Assembly (NCBI GenBank): GCA_007280515.1
Contig: QYPL01000005.1
Coordinates: 81,683 to 145,682, forward strand
Source of the DNA: Sediminibacterium sp.
GTDB taxonomy: Bacteria; Bacteroidota; Bacteroidia; Chitinophagales; Chitinophagaceae
DNA: 64,000 nt
Direction: 5' to 3'
Shown in pieces: positions 16,730-25,700 of the stretch. Numbering within the stretch: the stretch's first letter is position 1; each line of letters begins with the position of its first letter. Position numbers and translations under genes: made by a program. Below the pieces are notes generated by a model that worked only from the letters and a program-made list of their open reading frames with translations, did no database searches and was not told the DNA's origin.

Positions 16730-17818
16730 ATGCCTAGCCCCTTTACACGTTTGCTTTTAAACTGGAATGAAAATGAGAATCATCGACCCATGCCTTGGAA
16801 AGGGGAGAAAGATCCCTATAAAATATGGCTAAGTGAGATTATTTTACAACAAACTAGGGTCGAACAAGGTTGGGCTTACTATGAAAAGTTTCTAAAAAAC
16901 TTTCCTACCATCTTTCAATTAGCAGCAGCAAAGGATGAGAAAGTATTTAAACTATGGGAAGGATTGGGTTATTATAATCGATGTAAAAATTTATTATTTA
17001 CAGCAAGGCATATTGTGAATCAGTTCAAAGGAAAATTTCCAACTACCTATGAAGGTTTATTATTATTAAAAGGGGTAGGGCCCTATACTGCATCGGCCAT
17101 CGCATCGCTTGCTTATAATTTACCCTATGCCGTGGTGGATGGAAATGTGTTCAGGGTTTTTTCAAGATTTTATGGTATTGCCACAGCCATTGATACTAAA
17201 GAAGGCGTTGAAATATTTAATAAAATTGCCGCCGAAAATTTAGCTACAACGCAAGCAGGTATTTATAATCAAGCCTTAATGGATTTCGGAGCCACCGTTT
17301 GCAAACCCATGGCTGCTCAATGTCCTAGCTGTATCATGCAAAAAAAATGTGTGGCCTTTACGCAAAACCAAGTCAACTTATTACCTATCAAATTAAAAAC
17401 TATTCAAAAGAAAGACAGGTTCTTTGACTTTTTAATTTTTAAATACGATGACCAATTATTAATTCAAAAAAGAGGGCTCGGTGATATCTGGTCCAACTTG
17501 TATCAATTTTATTTAATCGAAAATGAAAGAATGGTAGCTATTGACAAAAAATATATTCAAAAATTTATCTTGGAGCCTTTAGTCCTCTCTACAAAAAATA
17601 TTATTTCGCTACTGCCCGCTTCAGTGTATAAGCAGACACTTACACATCAGCAAATAGAGGCAAGGTTTATCATCATAAACTTAAATAAGAAACCTGCCCT
17701 ATTTGCCAAGGCCTTATGGGTTAAAAAAGAAGGACTTAAGAAGTATCCATTTCCTAAAATCGTTAACGATTTTTTAAAAATGGCACTGGCTAAGGGGAAA
17801 TCGGGTTTTTCTTTGTAA
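16730..17818 (+). CDS. mutY: A/G-specific adenine glycosylase MutY
   Basis: MutY (362 residues) removes adenine mispaired with 8-oxoguanine. It shows the catalytic glutamate region QQTRVEQGWAYYE, the helix-hairpin-helix LLKGVGPYTASAIAS with the catalytic aspartate in AVVDGNVFRV, and a [4Fe-4S] site with spacing C-x6-C-x2-C-x5-C (CKPMAAQCPSCIMQKKC). The C-terminal NUDIX-like recognition domain is present but poorly conserved. It diverges from the HU gene. The next gene downstream is gldE; the ssb gene that often sits between them in gliding Bacteroidota is absent. Confidence 0.96.
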   Translation: MPSPFTRLLLNWNENENHRPMPWKGEKDPYKIWLSEIILQQTRVEQGWAYYEKFLKNFPTIFQLAAAKDEKVFKLWEGLGYYNRCKNLLFTARHIVNQFKGKFPTTYEGLLLLKGVGPYTASAIASLAYNLPYAVVDGNVFRVFSRFYGIATAIDTKEGVEIFNKIAAENLATTQAGIYNQALMDFGATVCKPMAAQCPSCIMQKKCVAFTQNQVNLLPIKLKTIQKKDRFFDFLIFKYDDQLLIQKRGLGDIWSNLYQFYLIENERMVAIDKKYIQKFILEPLVLSTKNIISLLPASVYKQTLTHQQIEARFIIINLNKKPALFAKALWVKKEGLKKYPFPKIVNDFLKMALAKGKSGFSL

Positions 17819-17875
17819 AAATGGTAACTTTCCATCATAAATTTATCCAAATTGGAAACTCACTCGGGGCCTTTA

Positions 17876-17923
17876 TTTAATTTACTTACAGCCAACATGT
17901 TTAATTTACTCACAGCCAACATG
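17876..17923. repeat. 24-bp tandem duplication spanning candidate gldE starts
   Basis: Copy 1 (17876-17899) and copy 2 (17900-17923) differ at one base and each encodes FNLLTANM in the gldE frame. Each copy ends in ATG, so the duplication created a second in-frame start. Confidence 0.9.
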
Positions 17924-19231
17924 GCTAGGCTGCAAGAAGATAGCGGCTTATTTATTTTAATACTTATTTTATTGGTTCTTTCATTTGTGATTGCAGGATC
18001 GGAAGTGGCCTTCTTTTCTTTGTCTTATAAAGATATCCAAGTATTAAAAACAAAAAATTATAAGCCCTTTCAAAGAATTGTTTCTTTATTAGAGGAGCCT
18101 AAAAAATTATTGAGCTCCATGCTCATTGCCAATAGCTTTATCAATATTTGTATTATTTTAATTGCCAATATTTTAATTGATCATTTTTTTATTTTCGATA
18201 GTTTTTCTTTTCCTGGTCTTGAATTTATCATTAAAGTAATCGTCGTTACTTTAATGCTTTTATTTTTTGGAGAAATTTTACCTAAAGTAATGGCTACTCA
18301 AAATAATATTCGTTTTGCACAAGACTTTGGTTTCATTATTCAAGTAGTGTATATTATTTTTTCAAAACCCAGTGGCTTACTAGTGAAGTATACTAATTTG
18401 ATTGAAAAAAAATTAGAGCAAAAAAGAGTAGGTAGTTCATATAGTATGGAAGAATTAGACCATGCTATTGAATTAACCACTTCTGTGAATAATCAAGCCA
18501 ATGAAAAAAGCATTTTAAAAGGCATTGTTAAGTTTGGCAATATTTCTGTTAAACAAATTATGAAAACTAGGTTAGATGTTTGTGGTGTAGACGCCTCTAT
18601 TTCTTTTAATGATTTATTAGCACATATTAAAGAACATAATTATAGCCGCTTTCCTATTTACAAAGAAGACTTAGATACCATTGCAGGTATTATTCATACC
18701 AAGGATATCATACCTCATATTAATGAAAATGCAGACTATGATTGGAAACCCTTAATTCGTCCAGCCTTTTTTGTGCATGAACAAAAAATGATTGAAGACT
18801 TATTAAAAGAGTTTCAATCAAAGCGTATTCACTTTGCCATAGTAGTGGATGAGTTTGGCGGAACCAGCGGTATCATTACATTAGAGGATATATTAGAAGA
18901 AATTGTCGGAGATATTAAAGATGAATTTGATGAGGAAGAATCTATGATTAAAAAAATAGATGAGTATCATTATATCATTGAAGGAAAAACAACCATTATT
19001 GATTTTTGTAATTTTATCGAAATGGCCACTAATTATTTTGATACGGTAAAAGGGGAGAGCGATACCGTGGCAGGATTATTTTTAGAATTAGCGGGTGCCT
19101 TTCCAACAGTTCAACAAGTAGTTAAGTTCAAACAATTTAGTTTTACAGTACTTGAAATTCAAAAAAATAGAATTCATAAAGTTCAACTAATCATTACGCC
19201 TTTGCCTACCCAAAATATCTTACATGTCTAA
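17897..19231 (+). CDS. gldE: Gliding motility-associated protein GldE (CNNM/CorC family)
   Basis: This is a membrane protein of 444 residues from this start. A DUF21/CNNM transmembrane domain (LILILLVLSFVIAGSEVAFF, then further helices) is followed by a CBS pair (MKTRLDVCGVD to about GIITLEDILEEIVGDI) and a C-terminal CorC/HlyC domain (FDTVKGESDTVAGLFLELAG). GldE acts with GldD in gliding and type IX secretion. Three in-frame starts are possible: TTG 17852, ATG 17897 and ATG 17921. The last two come from a 24-bp duplication. I chose 17897 without strong evidence over 17921. The stop overlaps gldD by 8 bp. Confidence 0.9.
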   Translation: MFNLLTANMARLQEDSGLFILILILLVLSFVIAGSEVAFFSLSYKDIQVLKTKNYKPFQRIVSLLEEPKKLLSSMLIANSFINICIILIANILIDHFFIFDSFSFPGLEFIIKVIVVTLMLLFFGEILPKVMATQNNIRFAQDFGFIIQVVYIIFSKPSGLLVKYTNLIEKKLEQKRVGSSYSMEELDHAIELTTSVNNQANEKSILKGIVKFGNISVKQIMKTRLDVCGVDASISFNDLLAHIKEHNYSRFPIYKEDLDTIAGIIHTKDIIPHINENADYDWKPLIRPAFFVHEQKMIEDLLKEFQSKRIHFAIVVDEFGGTSGIITLEDILEEIVGDIKDEFDEEESMIKKIDEYHYIIEGKTTIIDFCNFIEMATNYFDTVKGESDTVAGLFLELAGAFPTVQQVVKFKQFSFTVLEIQKNRIHKVQLIITPLPTQNILHV

Positions 19232-19823
19232 GCTAAGGGGCACAGTACTTATTACTTTATTTTTTTGTATATTTTTTTTAGCGGCTTGTAATAGCCCTTA
19301 TACCACTAAACATAAAGGTTATTCAAAACTTTTTTTCCCTGAAAAGTCCTACCAAGCTTTTGATCAAGCCTCTGCCCCTTATAGTTTTGAGTACCCTTCT
19401 TATGCAGTCATAGAGGAGAATGTAAATAAGGAAAGAACAGGAATACAAAAAGGCAAATGGTTGAATATTCGATTCCCAGGCCAAGCAGCTACCATCTATG
19501 TAAGTTATATAGCCATGCAAGCAAAACAATTAGATACGTTAATAAGGGATGCCTATACTTTTGCCAATAATCACAATAATAGGGCTAGCTCCATTGCAGA
19601 CTCTGTCTTCCGAAATGCGCAAGGAGTGGAAGGTGTTTTTTTTACCATTGGAGGTGAAGTAGCAACGCCCTATCAGTTTTTTGTAACCGATTCTACCCAT
19701 CACTTTTTTAGAGGGGCCTTGTATTATGATGCCACACCTAATCAAGACTCCTTGGCCCCTGTCAATGCATTTTTGCTAGAAGACATCCAACATATTTTGA
19801 ACACATTTAGATGGAAAAAATGA
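19224..19823 (+). CDS. gldD: Gliding motility lipoprotein GldD
   Basis: This 199-residue lipoprotein is involved in gliding and protein secretion. The signal sequence ends FFLAAC, giving a good lipobox with C22. The mature part has the GldD features YSKLFFPEKSYQAF and APYSFEYPSYAV, then IRFPGQAATIYVSY. It overlaps gldE by 8 bp, and the gldE-gldD pairing is conserved across gliding Bacteroidota, which supports the call strongly. Confidence 0.92.
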   Translation: MSKLRGTVLITLFFCIFFLAACNSPYTTKHKGYSKLFFPEKSYQAFDQASAPYSFEYPSYAVIEENVNKERTGIQKGKWLNIRFPGQAATIYVSYIAMQAKQLDTLIRDAYTFANNHNNRASSIADSVFRNAQGVEGVFFTIGGEVATPYQFFVTDSTHHFFRGALYYDATPNQDSLAPVNAFLLEDIQHILNTFRWKK

Positions 19824-19848
19824 TATCTTTATCCTATAAAATTTTCCA

Positions 19849-20430
19849 ATGATTATTATTGACAATGTTTTAGTGAGCGACTTATTAGTGGAAGAACAGT
19901 TTGTATGTGACTTATCTAAATGCAAGGGAGCCTGTTGTGAAGATGGGGATGCAGGCGCACCACTTGAAAATAAAGAAAAAGAGTATGTCAAGGAATTTTA
20001 TGACAAAGTAAAGCCTTATATGACCAAGGAGGGTATTAAAGAGGTGAAAGAGGTAGGTCCTTATTTATATGATCGTGAATTTGGATGGGTAACACCTACC
20101 GTTAATGGCAAAATATGTGCTTATGGCTATAAAGAGAAAGGTGTTATCAAATGTGCCTTTGAGCAAGCCTATAACGATGGCAAGATTCCTTGGAAAAAGC
20201 CCCTTAGTTGTCATTTATTTCCCATTAAAATACAGCAAAGTAAGTTAGATCCTAAGATGGAGTTCGTAAACTACGAGCCTCGTGAAGATTTATGCAAATC
20301 GGGCTGTTCCTTGGGCGTGAAATTAAAAGTGCCCGCCTACCAGTTTTTAAAGGAGTCCATTGTTAGAAAGTATGGGGAAATATTTTATGAGACCTTGGAT
20401 GCTACAGCGAAACATCTTAAAAATAAATAG
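19849..20430 (+). CDS. DUF3109-family cysteine-rich protein
   Basis: This 193-residue cytosolic protein belongs to the DUF3109 family. Nine cysteines stand out: C20, C25, C29 and C30 in FVCDLSKCKGACCEDGD, C90, C102, C121 in KPLSCHLFPI, C149 and C153. This pattern resembles the CxxxCCC-type metal-binding proteins of the YkgJ group, so it may hold zinc or an Fe-S cluster; no function is established. It is 25 bp after gldD and 14 bp before the LutB-like gene, so it may be co-transcribed with the latter. Confidence 0.87.
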   Translation: MIIIDNVLVSDLLVEEQFVCDLSKCKGACCEDGDAGAPLENKEKEYVKEFYDKVKPYMTKEGIKEVKEVGPYLYDREFGWVTPTVNGKICAYGYKEKGVIKCAFEQAYNDGKIPWKKPLSCHLFPIKIQQSKLDPKMEFVNYEPREDLCKSGCSLGVKLKVPAYQFLKESIVRKYGEIFYETLDATAKHLKNK

Positions 20431-20444
20431 CTATTTTTACCCTC

Positions 20445-21824
20445 ATGGAAAGTATTTACGCAGCCTCCTTTCTTGAAAAAAGCACCGCAAAAGCGCTTGA
20501 CAAATCCCATTATAAAAAAATTAATTTTAATATTGGTAAGTACAATGCCGAGGTGCCTAAAGGCAAAGAACAATTCACTGATTTAAATCGTGTCAAAGAA
20601 TTAGCCAAGAATAAAAGATGGGAAGCCATTGAACATTTAGATTTATACTTAAATCAATTTGAAGAACACATTACCAAAAGGGGGGCCAAAGTATTATGGG
20701 CTGAAGACAGTGAACAAGCCTTACATTTTATTGGAGAAATTTGTAAACAAAAGAATTGTAAATCTCTTGTGAAAAGTAAGAGTATGGTCACTGAAGAGAT
20801 TCATTTAAATAATTATTTAGAATCGGTTGGTATTGAAAGTGTAGAAACCGATTTAGGAGAATACATTCAACAAATGGATGGAGAAGCGCCTTATCATATT
20901 GTTACGCCTGCTATGCATAAAAGCAAGGAGGATGTAGCAAAATTATTTAATGAAAAATTAGGTACCGATATTAATTTAACGCCAGAGCAATTAACGCTGG
21001 TGGCTAGAAAAAATTTAAGAGAAAAATATGTGCAGGCTGAAATAGGTGTTACAGGAGCTAATTTTATTATTGCCGATCTGGGTGCTATTGCTGTTACGGA
21101 GAATGAGGGCAATGCGCGATTATCAGCGTCTTGGCCTAAAACACATATTGTAGTAGTAGGTATTGAAAAAATGATTCCTTCCATCAATGACCTTGGATTA
21201 TTTTGGCCCTTACTTGCCACTTATGGTACTGGACAACAAGTGACAGTATATAATAGTATTATATCAGGTCCAAGACAAGCCGGTGAATCGGATGGTCCTG
21301 AAGAAATGTATGTTATTTTATTAGACAATGGCCGTACCGATTTATTAGCCAATGCAAAAAGTAGAGAAGCACTTTATTGTATAAGATGTGGTTCATGTTT
21401 AAATGCTTGTCCCATCTATAAAAATATTGGAGGGCATGCTTATGATACTACTTATAGTGGACCTATTGGAAGTGTGATTACGCCTCATTTAAGAGGCATG
21501 CACGACTATAAACATTTAAGTTATGCTTCTAGCCTTTGTGGTAATTGCACAGAAGTATGTCCTGTTAAAATTAATTTACACGAATTATTATTAGAGAACA
21601 GAAAAGAAGCGGTAGAATTAGGAGAAGCTAGCTATGCTGAAAAGTTTGCTTGGAAAGTTTGGAAACAAACCTCTATGAATAGAAGGATAATGAATCAAGG
21701 TACTGCCCCCATAAAAAATTGGGTAATTAATAAAATGTTTAAAGGATGGAGTAATCAAAGAGCTCCTCTTGAATTCCCTACCAAAACATTTAATCAACTT
21801 TGGAAGGAAGAGCAAAAGAAATAA
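20445..21824 (+). CDS. lutB: LutB/LldF-like iron-sulfur oxidoreductase subunit
   Basis: This 459-residue protein has an N-terminal LUD domain (about 60-290, with GANFIIADLGAIAVTENEGN). Two cysteine clusters of ferredoxin type follow: CIRCGSCLNAC from residue 312 and CGNCTEVC from about 365. In the LutABC complex such a subunit passes electrons during L-lactate oxidation to pyruvate. LutA and LutC are not adjacent, so the substrate is inferred from family only. The gene is 14 bp after the DUF3109 gene and converges on the DMT transporter. Confidence 0.9.
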   Translation: MESIYAASFLEKSTAKALDKSHYKKINFNIGKYNAEVPKGKEQFTDLNRVKELAKNKRWEAIEHLDLYLNQFEEHITKRGAKVLWAEDSEQALHFIGEICKQKNCKSLVKSKSMVTEEIHLNNYLESVGIESVETDLGEYIQQMDGEAPYHIVTPAMHKSKEDVAKLFNEKLGTDINLTPEQLTLVARKNLREKYVQAEIGVTGANFIIADLGAIAVTENEGNARLSASWPKTHIVVVGIEKMIPSINDLGLFWPLLATYGTGQQVTVYNSIISGPRQAGESDGPEEMYVILLDNGRTDLLANAKSREALYCIRCGSCLNACPIYKNIGGHAYDTTYSGPIGSVITPHLRGMHDYKHLSYASSLCGNCTEVCPVKINLHELLLENRKEAVELGEASYAEKFAWKVWKQTSMNRRIMNQGTAPIKNWVINKMFKGWSNQRAPLEFPTKTFNQLWKEEQKK

Positions 21825-21864
21825 AATTATATTTCAAGCTTAAGTTTATACTTCCATTAAATTA

Positions 21865-22791
21865 TTACATCCCGTCTGCATCAGAAATGGCTACCACTGG
21901 ATCTTTCTGATTTTTCAAACTTCTGTTTACTAAGTACACACCAATGAGGGTACAAATAGTACCCACAATACTAGTAAAACTCATTTTTTCATTCAAGAGT
22001 AAAGAGCCTACCCAAATGGCAACAATGGGATTTATATAAGCATATAAAGAAGCAATAGCAGGATTTAAATGTTTCATGCTATAGATAAATGAAATAAAGG
22101 CAAAGACCGACCCGCCAATAACCATGTAAATAATAACCCCCCAAGAAATAGCAGGTATTTCATGTATTGCAATATAGTTACCCGTATACAATGTGAATAG
22201 ACCCATGGTCACAGCACTTATAAGCATTTGCCATCCAATGGAGTAATAAGCATTCATATCAATTTTATTTCTTGCTATAATAATTGAACCTACGCTCCAA
22301 GTAATCATCGCAAAGAAGGATAAGCCAACGCCTAATGCATAATGAGATCCATGCACTAATAAACTATCCTTGTAAAAAATAAAGGCAATGCCTAATAAAC
22401 CTAATAAAAGTCCAATTAAGGTTTGCGCTGTAATTTTTATGGCTTTAAAATAAAAACGTTCAATGAGTACCACTGATAAAGGATACAATGCAGCAATTAA
22501 GGCGGCAAGCCCACTGGTTATAAATTGTAAGCCATAAGTAGCAATACCATTAGAGGATACAAACATTAAAAAAGCCATGGGTATTAACCAAAGAAATTGT
22601 TTTTTAGTAGGAAGACCTTCACCTCTTAATAAAAAAAAGCTGATATAAATACTACCTCCTAAAAATTGACGAATACTGGCTAATTCAAAAGCAGGCATAT
22701 GGGATACACCCATCTTACTAGCCACCCAAGTGGTTCCCCATACAAGGCTGGTAACCGTTAAGGCTAAGTATGCTTTTTTTTGATTAGCCAT
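21865..22791 (-). CDS. EamA/DMT-family transporter
   Basis: This 308-residue inner-membrane protein has about ten hydrophobic helices in two EamA repeats. The first starts TVTSLVWGTTWVASKMGV and the second near ALGVGLSFFAMITWSVGS. LYAYINPIVAIWVGSLLLNE is the typical end of the second repeat. Members export metabolites or amino acids, and substrate cannot be read from sequence. It lies 10 bp downstream of purH on the same strand, so the two may be co-transcribed. Confidence 0.93.
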   Translation of the reverse strand: MANQKKAYLALTVTSLVWGTTWVASKMGVSHMPAFELASIRQFLGGSIYISFFLLRGEGLPTKKQFLWLIPMAFLMFVSSNGIATYGLQFITSGLAALIAALYPLSVVLIERFYFKAIKITAQTLIGLLLGLLGIAFIFYKDSLLVHGSHYALGVGLSFFAMITWSVGSIIIARNKIDMNAYYSIGWQMLISAVTMGLFTLYTGNYIAIHEIPAISWGVIIYMVIGGSVFAFISFIYSMKHLNPAIASLYAYINPIVAIWVGSLLLNEKMSFTSIVGTICTLIGVYLVNRSLKNQKDPVVAISDADGM

Positions 22792-22801
22792 GAGGCTTAG
22801 C

Positions 22802-24286
22802 TTAATGTTTGAAATGTCTTTGTTCTGTCATCACCATGGCCAGTCCATTAGCCCTACAATAAGCAACGCTGTCTTTATCTCTAACCGAGCCCCCTGGTTG
22901 AATATAAGCTTCTATTCCTTCTTCATGGGCAATTCTTACACAGTCATCAAAAGGGAAAAAGGCATCTGAAGCGAGGCTAGCGCCCTTTAAATCAAATTTA
23001 AATTGCTTGGCCTTTTCAATAGCATGACGAAGGGCGTTTACTCTACTGGTTTGACCACAACCCTTACCCACTAATTGATTGTTTTTAATTAATGCAATGG
23101 CATTACTTTTTAAATGCTTGCAAATAATATTTCCAAAAATTAAGTCTTCTTTTTCTTTTTCAGAGCTTGGTCTAGCGCCTACTTCTTCCCACTTACTATA
23201 ATTTCCATTATCTAATCCTTGTTCTAAAATACCATTAAGGATTGATTTTTTTTGCGTAGGATTGAAACTTACTTCATTTTTTAATTCTAATAGAATTCTA
23301 TTTTTCTTAGCCGATAAAATAACTAATGCTGCAGGATCAAATCCAGGGGCAATCAATACTTCAAAAAATATTTCTTGAATGGCTTCTGCAGTGGCTACAT
23401 CAATGGTAGCATTGCTTACCAATACACCTCCAAAAGCGCTTTCCGGGTCGCCTGCTAAGGCTGCCTGCCAACTTTCAAAAACAGTATTTCTTTTAGCCAC
23501 ACCACATACATTGGTATGTTTTATAATAGCAAAACTAGTGAATGGTAAGTCGGCTATTAAAGCAATAGCAGCATCTACATCAACTAAATTATTATACGAT
23601 AATTCCTTGCCATGTAATTGTGTAAACCAATGCTCTAAGTTGCCATAAAAAGTAGCTACTTGATGCGGGTTCTCTCCATATCTTAAAACCTTACCGCTAG
23701 CTGGGTTAAAATAATTGCTAATGGCTACATCATAATGCATGACTACCTCAAAAGCTTTAGCAGCAAAGGCCTTTCTTTGCGCTAGGGTAGTCGTTCCTTT
23801 TTGGTCAATTAGTATTTGGTTCAATTTTGAATAGTCGTCTTTAGCAGCAATCACTACTAAGTCTCTAAAATTTTTACCAGCCGCTCTAATCATAGAAGGC
23901 CCACCAATATCAATTTTTTCTATGATTAATTTTTCTTCGTCGGTATTTTTCAATGTTTCTTCGAAAGGGTATAAATCTACAATGACTAAATCCAAGGCAG
24001 GTATTTTATACTGCTCCATTTCTTTTAAATCTTGGTCTTCATATCTTCTGCCTAAGATGCCACCAAAAATAGAAGGGTGTAATGTTTTCACTCTTCCTCC
24101 TAAAATAGAAGGATACCCAGTTACGGTTTCTACTCCTATACAAGGAATGCCTAATTCTTCAATGAATTGTTGAGTACCACCAGTAGAATAAATGGTAATA
24201 TTTAAGGCATCTAAGGTTTTAGCTAAAGGGGCTAAACCATCTTTGTAAAAAACTGAAATTAAGGCGGATTGTATTTTCTTTTCCAT
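22802..24286 (-). CDS. purH: Bifunctional AICAR formyltransferase/IMP cyclohydrolase
   Basis: PurH (494 residues) carries out the last two steps of IMP synthesis. The IMP cyclohydrolase (MGS) domain opens with KKIQSALISVFYKDGLAPLA and contains STGGTQQF and GGRVKTLHPSIFGGIL. The AICAR transformylase part includes RYGENPHQVATFYG, ASDAFFPFDDCVRIA and IQPGGSVRDKDSVAYC. The frame stays open to 24406, but I place the start at 24286 because the domain begins there and the extension would run into the coding end of comEC. The upstream gene on the strand is comEC. Confidence 0.95.
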   Translation of the reverse strand: MEKKIQSALISVFYKDGLAPLAKTLDALNITIYSTGGTQQFIEELGIPCIGVETVTGYPSILGGRVKTLHPSIFGGILGRRYEDQDLKEMEQYKIPALDLVIVDLYPFEETLKNTDEEKLIIEKIDIGGPSMIRAAGKNFRDLVVIAAKDDYSKLNQILIDQKGTTTLAQRKAFAAKAFEVVMHYDVAISNYFNPASGKVLRYGENPHQVATFYGNLEHWFTQLHGKELSYNNLVDVDAAIALIADLPFTSFAIIKHTNVCGVAKRNTVFESWQAALAGDPESAFGGVLVSNATIDVATAEAIQEIFFEVLIAPGFDPAALVILSAKKNRILLELKNEVSFNPTQKKSILNGILEQGLDNGNYSKWEEVGARPSSEKEKEDLIFGNIICKHLKSNAIALIKNNQLVGKGCGQTSRVNALRHAIEKAKQFKFDLKGASLASDAFFPFDDCVRIAHEEGIEAYIQPGGSVRDKDSVAYCRANGLAMVMTEQRHFKH

Positions 24287-24339
24287 AAGTAAAGGTAAGC
24301 CCTTCTGTTTTTTTGCTTCCCTTAGCTTTTCCACAAAAA

Positions 24340-25620
24340 TTAGGGTAGACTGAATAACTTTATGATGAAATAGCAGCAGAATAGGCCTGTTAGATATAGT
24401 AGCCATTGACTACGTTTTGTATAAAGCCAAGCATAAATAAGTAATAGTGCTAAGTAAAACAGAATCACTTGTCCTAGTCCAAATGAAATCAATAGGGGGC
24501 GATTAATAGACAGCGCATCTAAATGGGTAATGGTGTTATTTATACCTATTATATATTTTTCTATTATTTGCCCAATTATTTTTGGAAGTCCCATTATGTT
24601 TGGAGTAATGACTAAGAGGGCGATTGCATATAATAGAAGCGTACTTAAGGGCACCATGATAAAATTACTTATTAATACCAAGGAAGCTAGTTGATGAAAA
24701 TGATAAAGTAAAATAGGTAGCGTAGTTAATTGTGCTGCAATGCTAATGCATAAATTATTCCATAAGAAAACTAAGATGGGGTTGTCCATGGGCAACATTT
24801 TACTCAATAAAGGATACAATAAATGAATGCCTAGTACGGCAGCATAAGAAAGTTGTAGCCCTATATTTTCAATATTTTTTAAATCAAACAATAATAGAAT
24901 TAAAATACCCCCAGCAATTACATTCAATGTAAAAGAACTAGCCTCTAGAAATTTACCTAGGTAGTAAATACTAAAAAATACGGCTGCTCTAACAATGGAA
25001 GGGCTTGCGAAAGCCATGAGGGTATAGGTCCAAACACTGCTTAGTACAATGAATAGTTCTAGCACCATAAATAATTTTTTTCTTGGCAGCCAGCGTGTAA
25101 TATGTAAAATATTTTTAAAAATAATTTCAAGATGCATGCCGCTAATGGCGACTATATGAATAATACCTAGTTGCTTATAAGCATTTAGTAGTTCTTTGTT
25201 AGTATCTGTCTTCACGCCTAATAATAATGATTGTGCAAATGCATTGGCTTCTTTGGAACTAATGCTAGCATTTAATTTATTTATTACCCTATTTCTACAA
25301 TAATCAATAAATATTTTAGGGTAGGGTATTTGAAATGTATTTTTCTCTTTGGTTAAAAAAAATAGTAAAATGCCCCAACTAAATAATAGAAGGTATACAG
25401 AAATACCTTCTATGTATTTTGCTAAAGGACGGATAGTAGAATGGGCAATAATGAATTGTAATAAAATAAGCGATAAAAATAACAAACCAAAAGCCCCCTG
25501 AATACTTAGTATGAATAGCGATTGCAGAAATAGTTTTGCAAAAACAAGTCCAACTAATAAGATACTAGCTATAAATAATAGGGGATGGGCTGCTCTGAAG
25601 TGCTTAGGAGATTTTTCCAT
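24340..25620 (-). CDS. comEC: Compact ComEC/Rec2-family DNA-uptake channel protein
   Basis: This is a 426-residue polytopic membrane protein with the ComEC competence domain, including HIVAISGMHLEII and ASPSIVRAAVFFSIYYL, followed by LQLSYAAVLGIHLLYPLL. In transformable bacteria ComEC forms the inner-membrane channel for single-stranded DNA. Bacteroidota members are usually nearer 650-700 residues, with an OB-fold (DUF4131) region between the first helices. Here only about 40 residues separate the N-terminal helices from the competence domain, and no metallo-beta-lactamase domain follows. I see no frameshift, so it looks naturally short. Competence is not proven. Confidence 0.85.
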   Translation of the reverse strand: MEKSPKHFRAAHPLLFIASILLVGLVFAKLFLQSLFILSIQGAFGLLFLSLILLQFIIAHSTIRPLAKYIEGISVYLLLFSWGILLFFLTKEKNTFQIPYPKIFIDYCRNRVINKLNASISSKEANAFAQSLLLGVKTDTNKELLNAYKQLGIIHIVAISGMHLEIIFKNILHITRWLPRKKLFMVLELFIVLSSVWTYTLMAFASPSIVRAAVFFSIYYLGKFLEASSFTLNVIAGGILILLLFDLKNIENIGLQLSYAAVLGIHLLYPLLSKMLPMDNPILVFLWNNLCISIAAQLTTLPILLYHFHQLASLVLISNFIMVPLSTLLLYAIALLVITPNIMGLPKIIGQIIEKYIIGINNTITHLDALSINRPLLISFGLGQVILFYLALLLIYAWLYTKRSQWLLYLTGLFCCYFIIKLFSLP

Positions 25621-25700
25621 GCAGCATAATAAGCCATTTTTTCAATGCTTTTTATGCGGTAAATACTTATTTTTTGTAAGTAGGCAGGAATTAGGTATAG

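Noticed and set aside
24287..24406. 40-residue N-terminal extension of PurH
   Set aside because: The IMP cyclohydrolase domain begins at the 24286 start, and the extension overlaps the comEC coding end.
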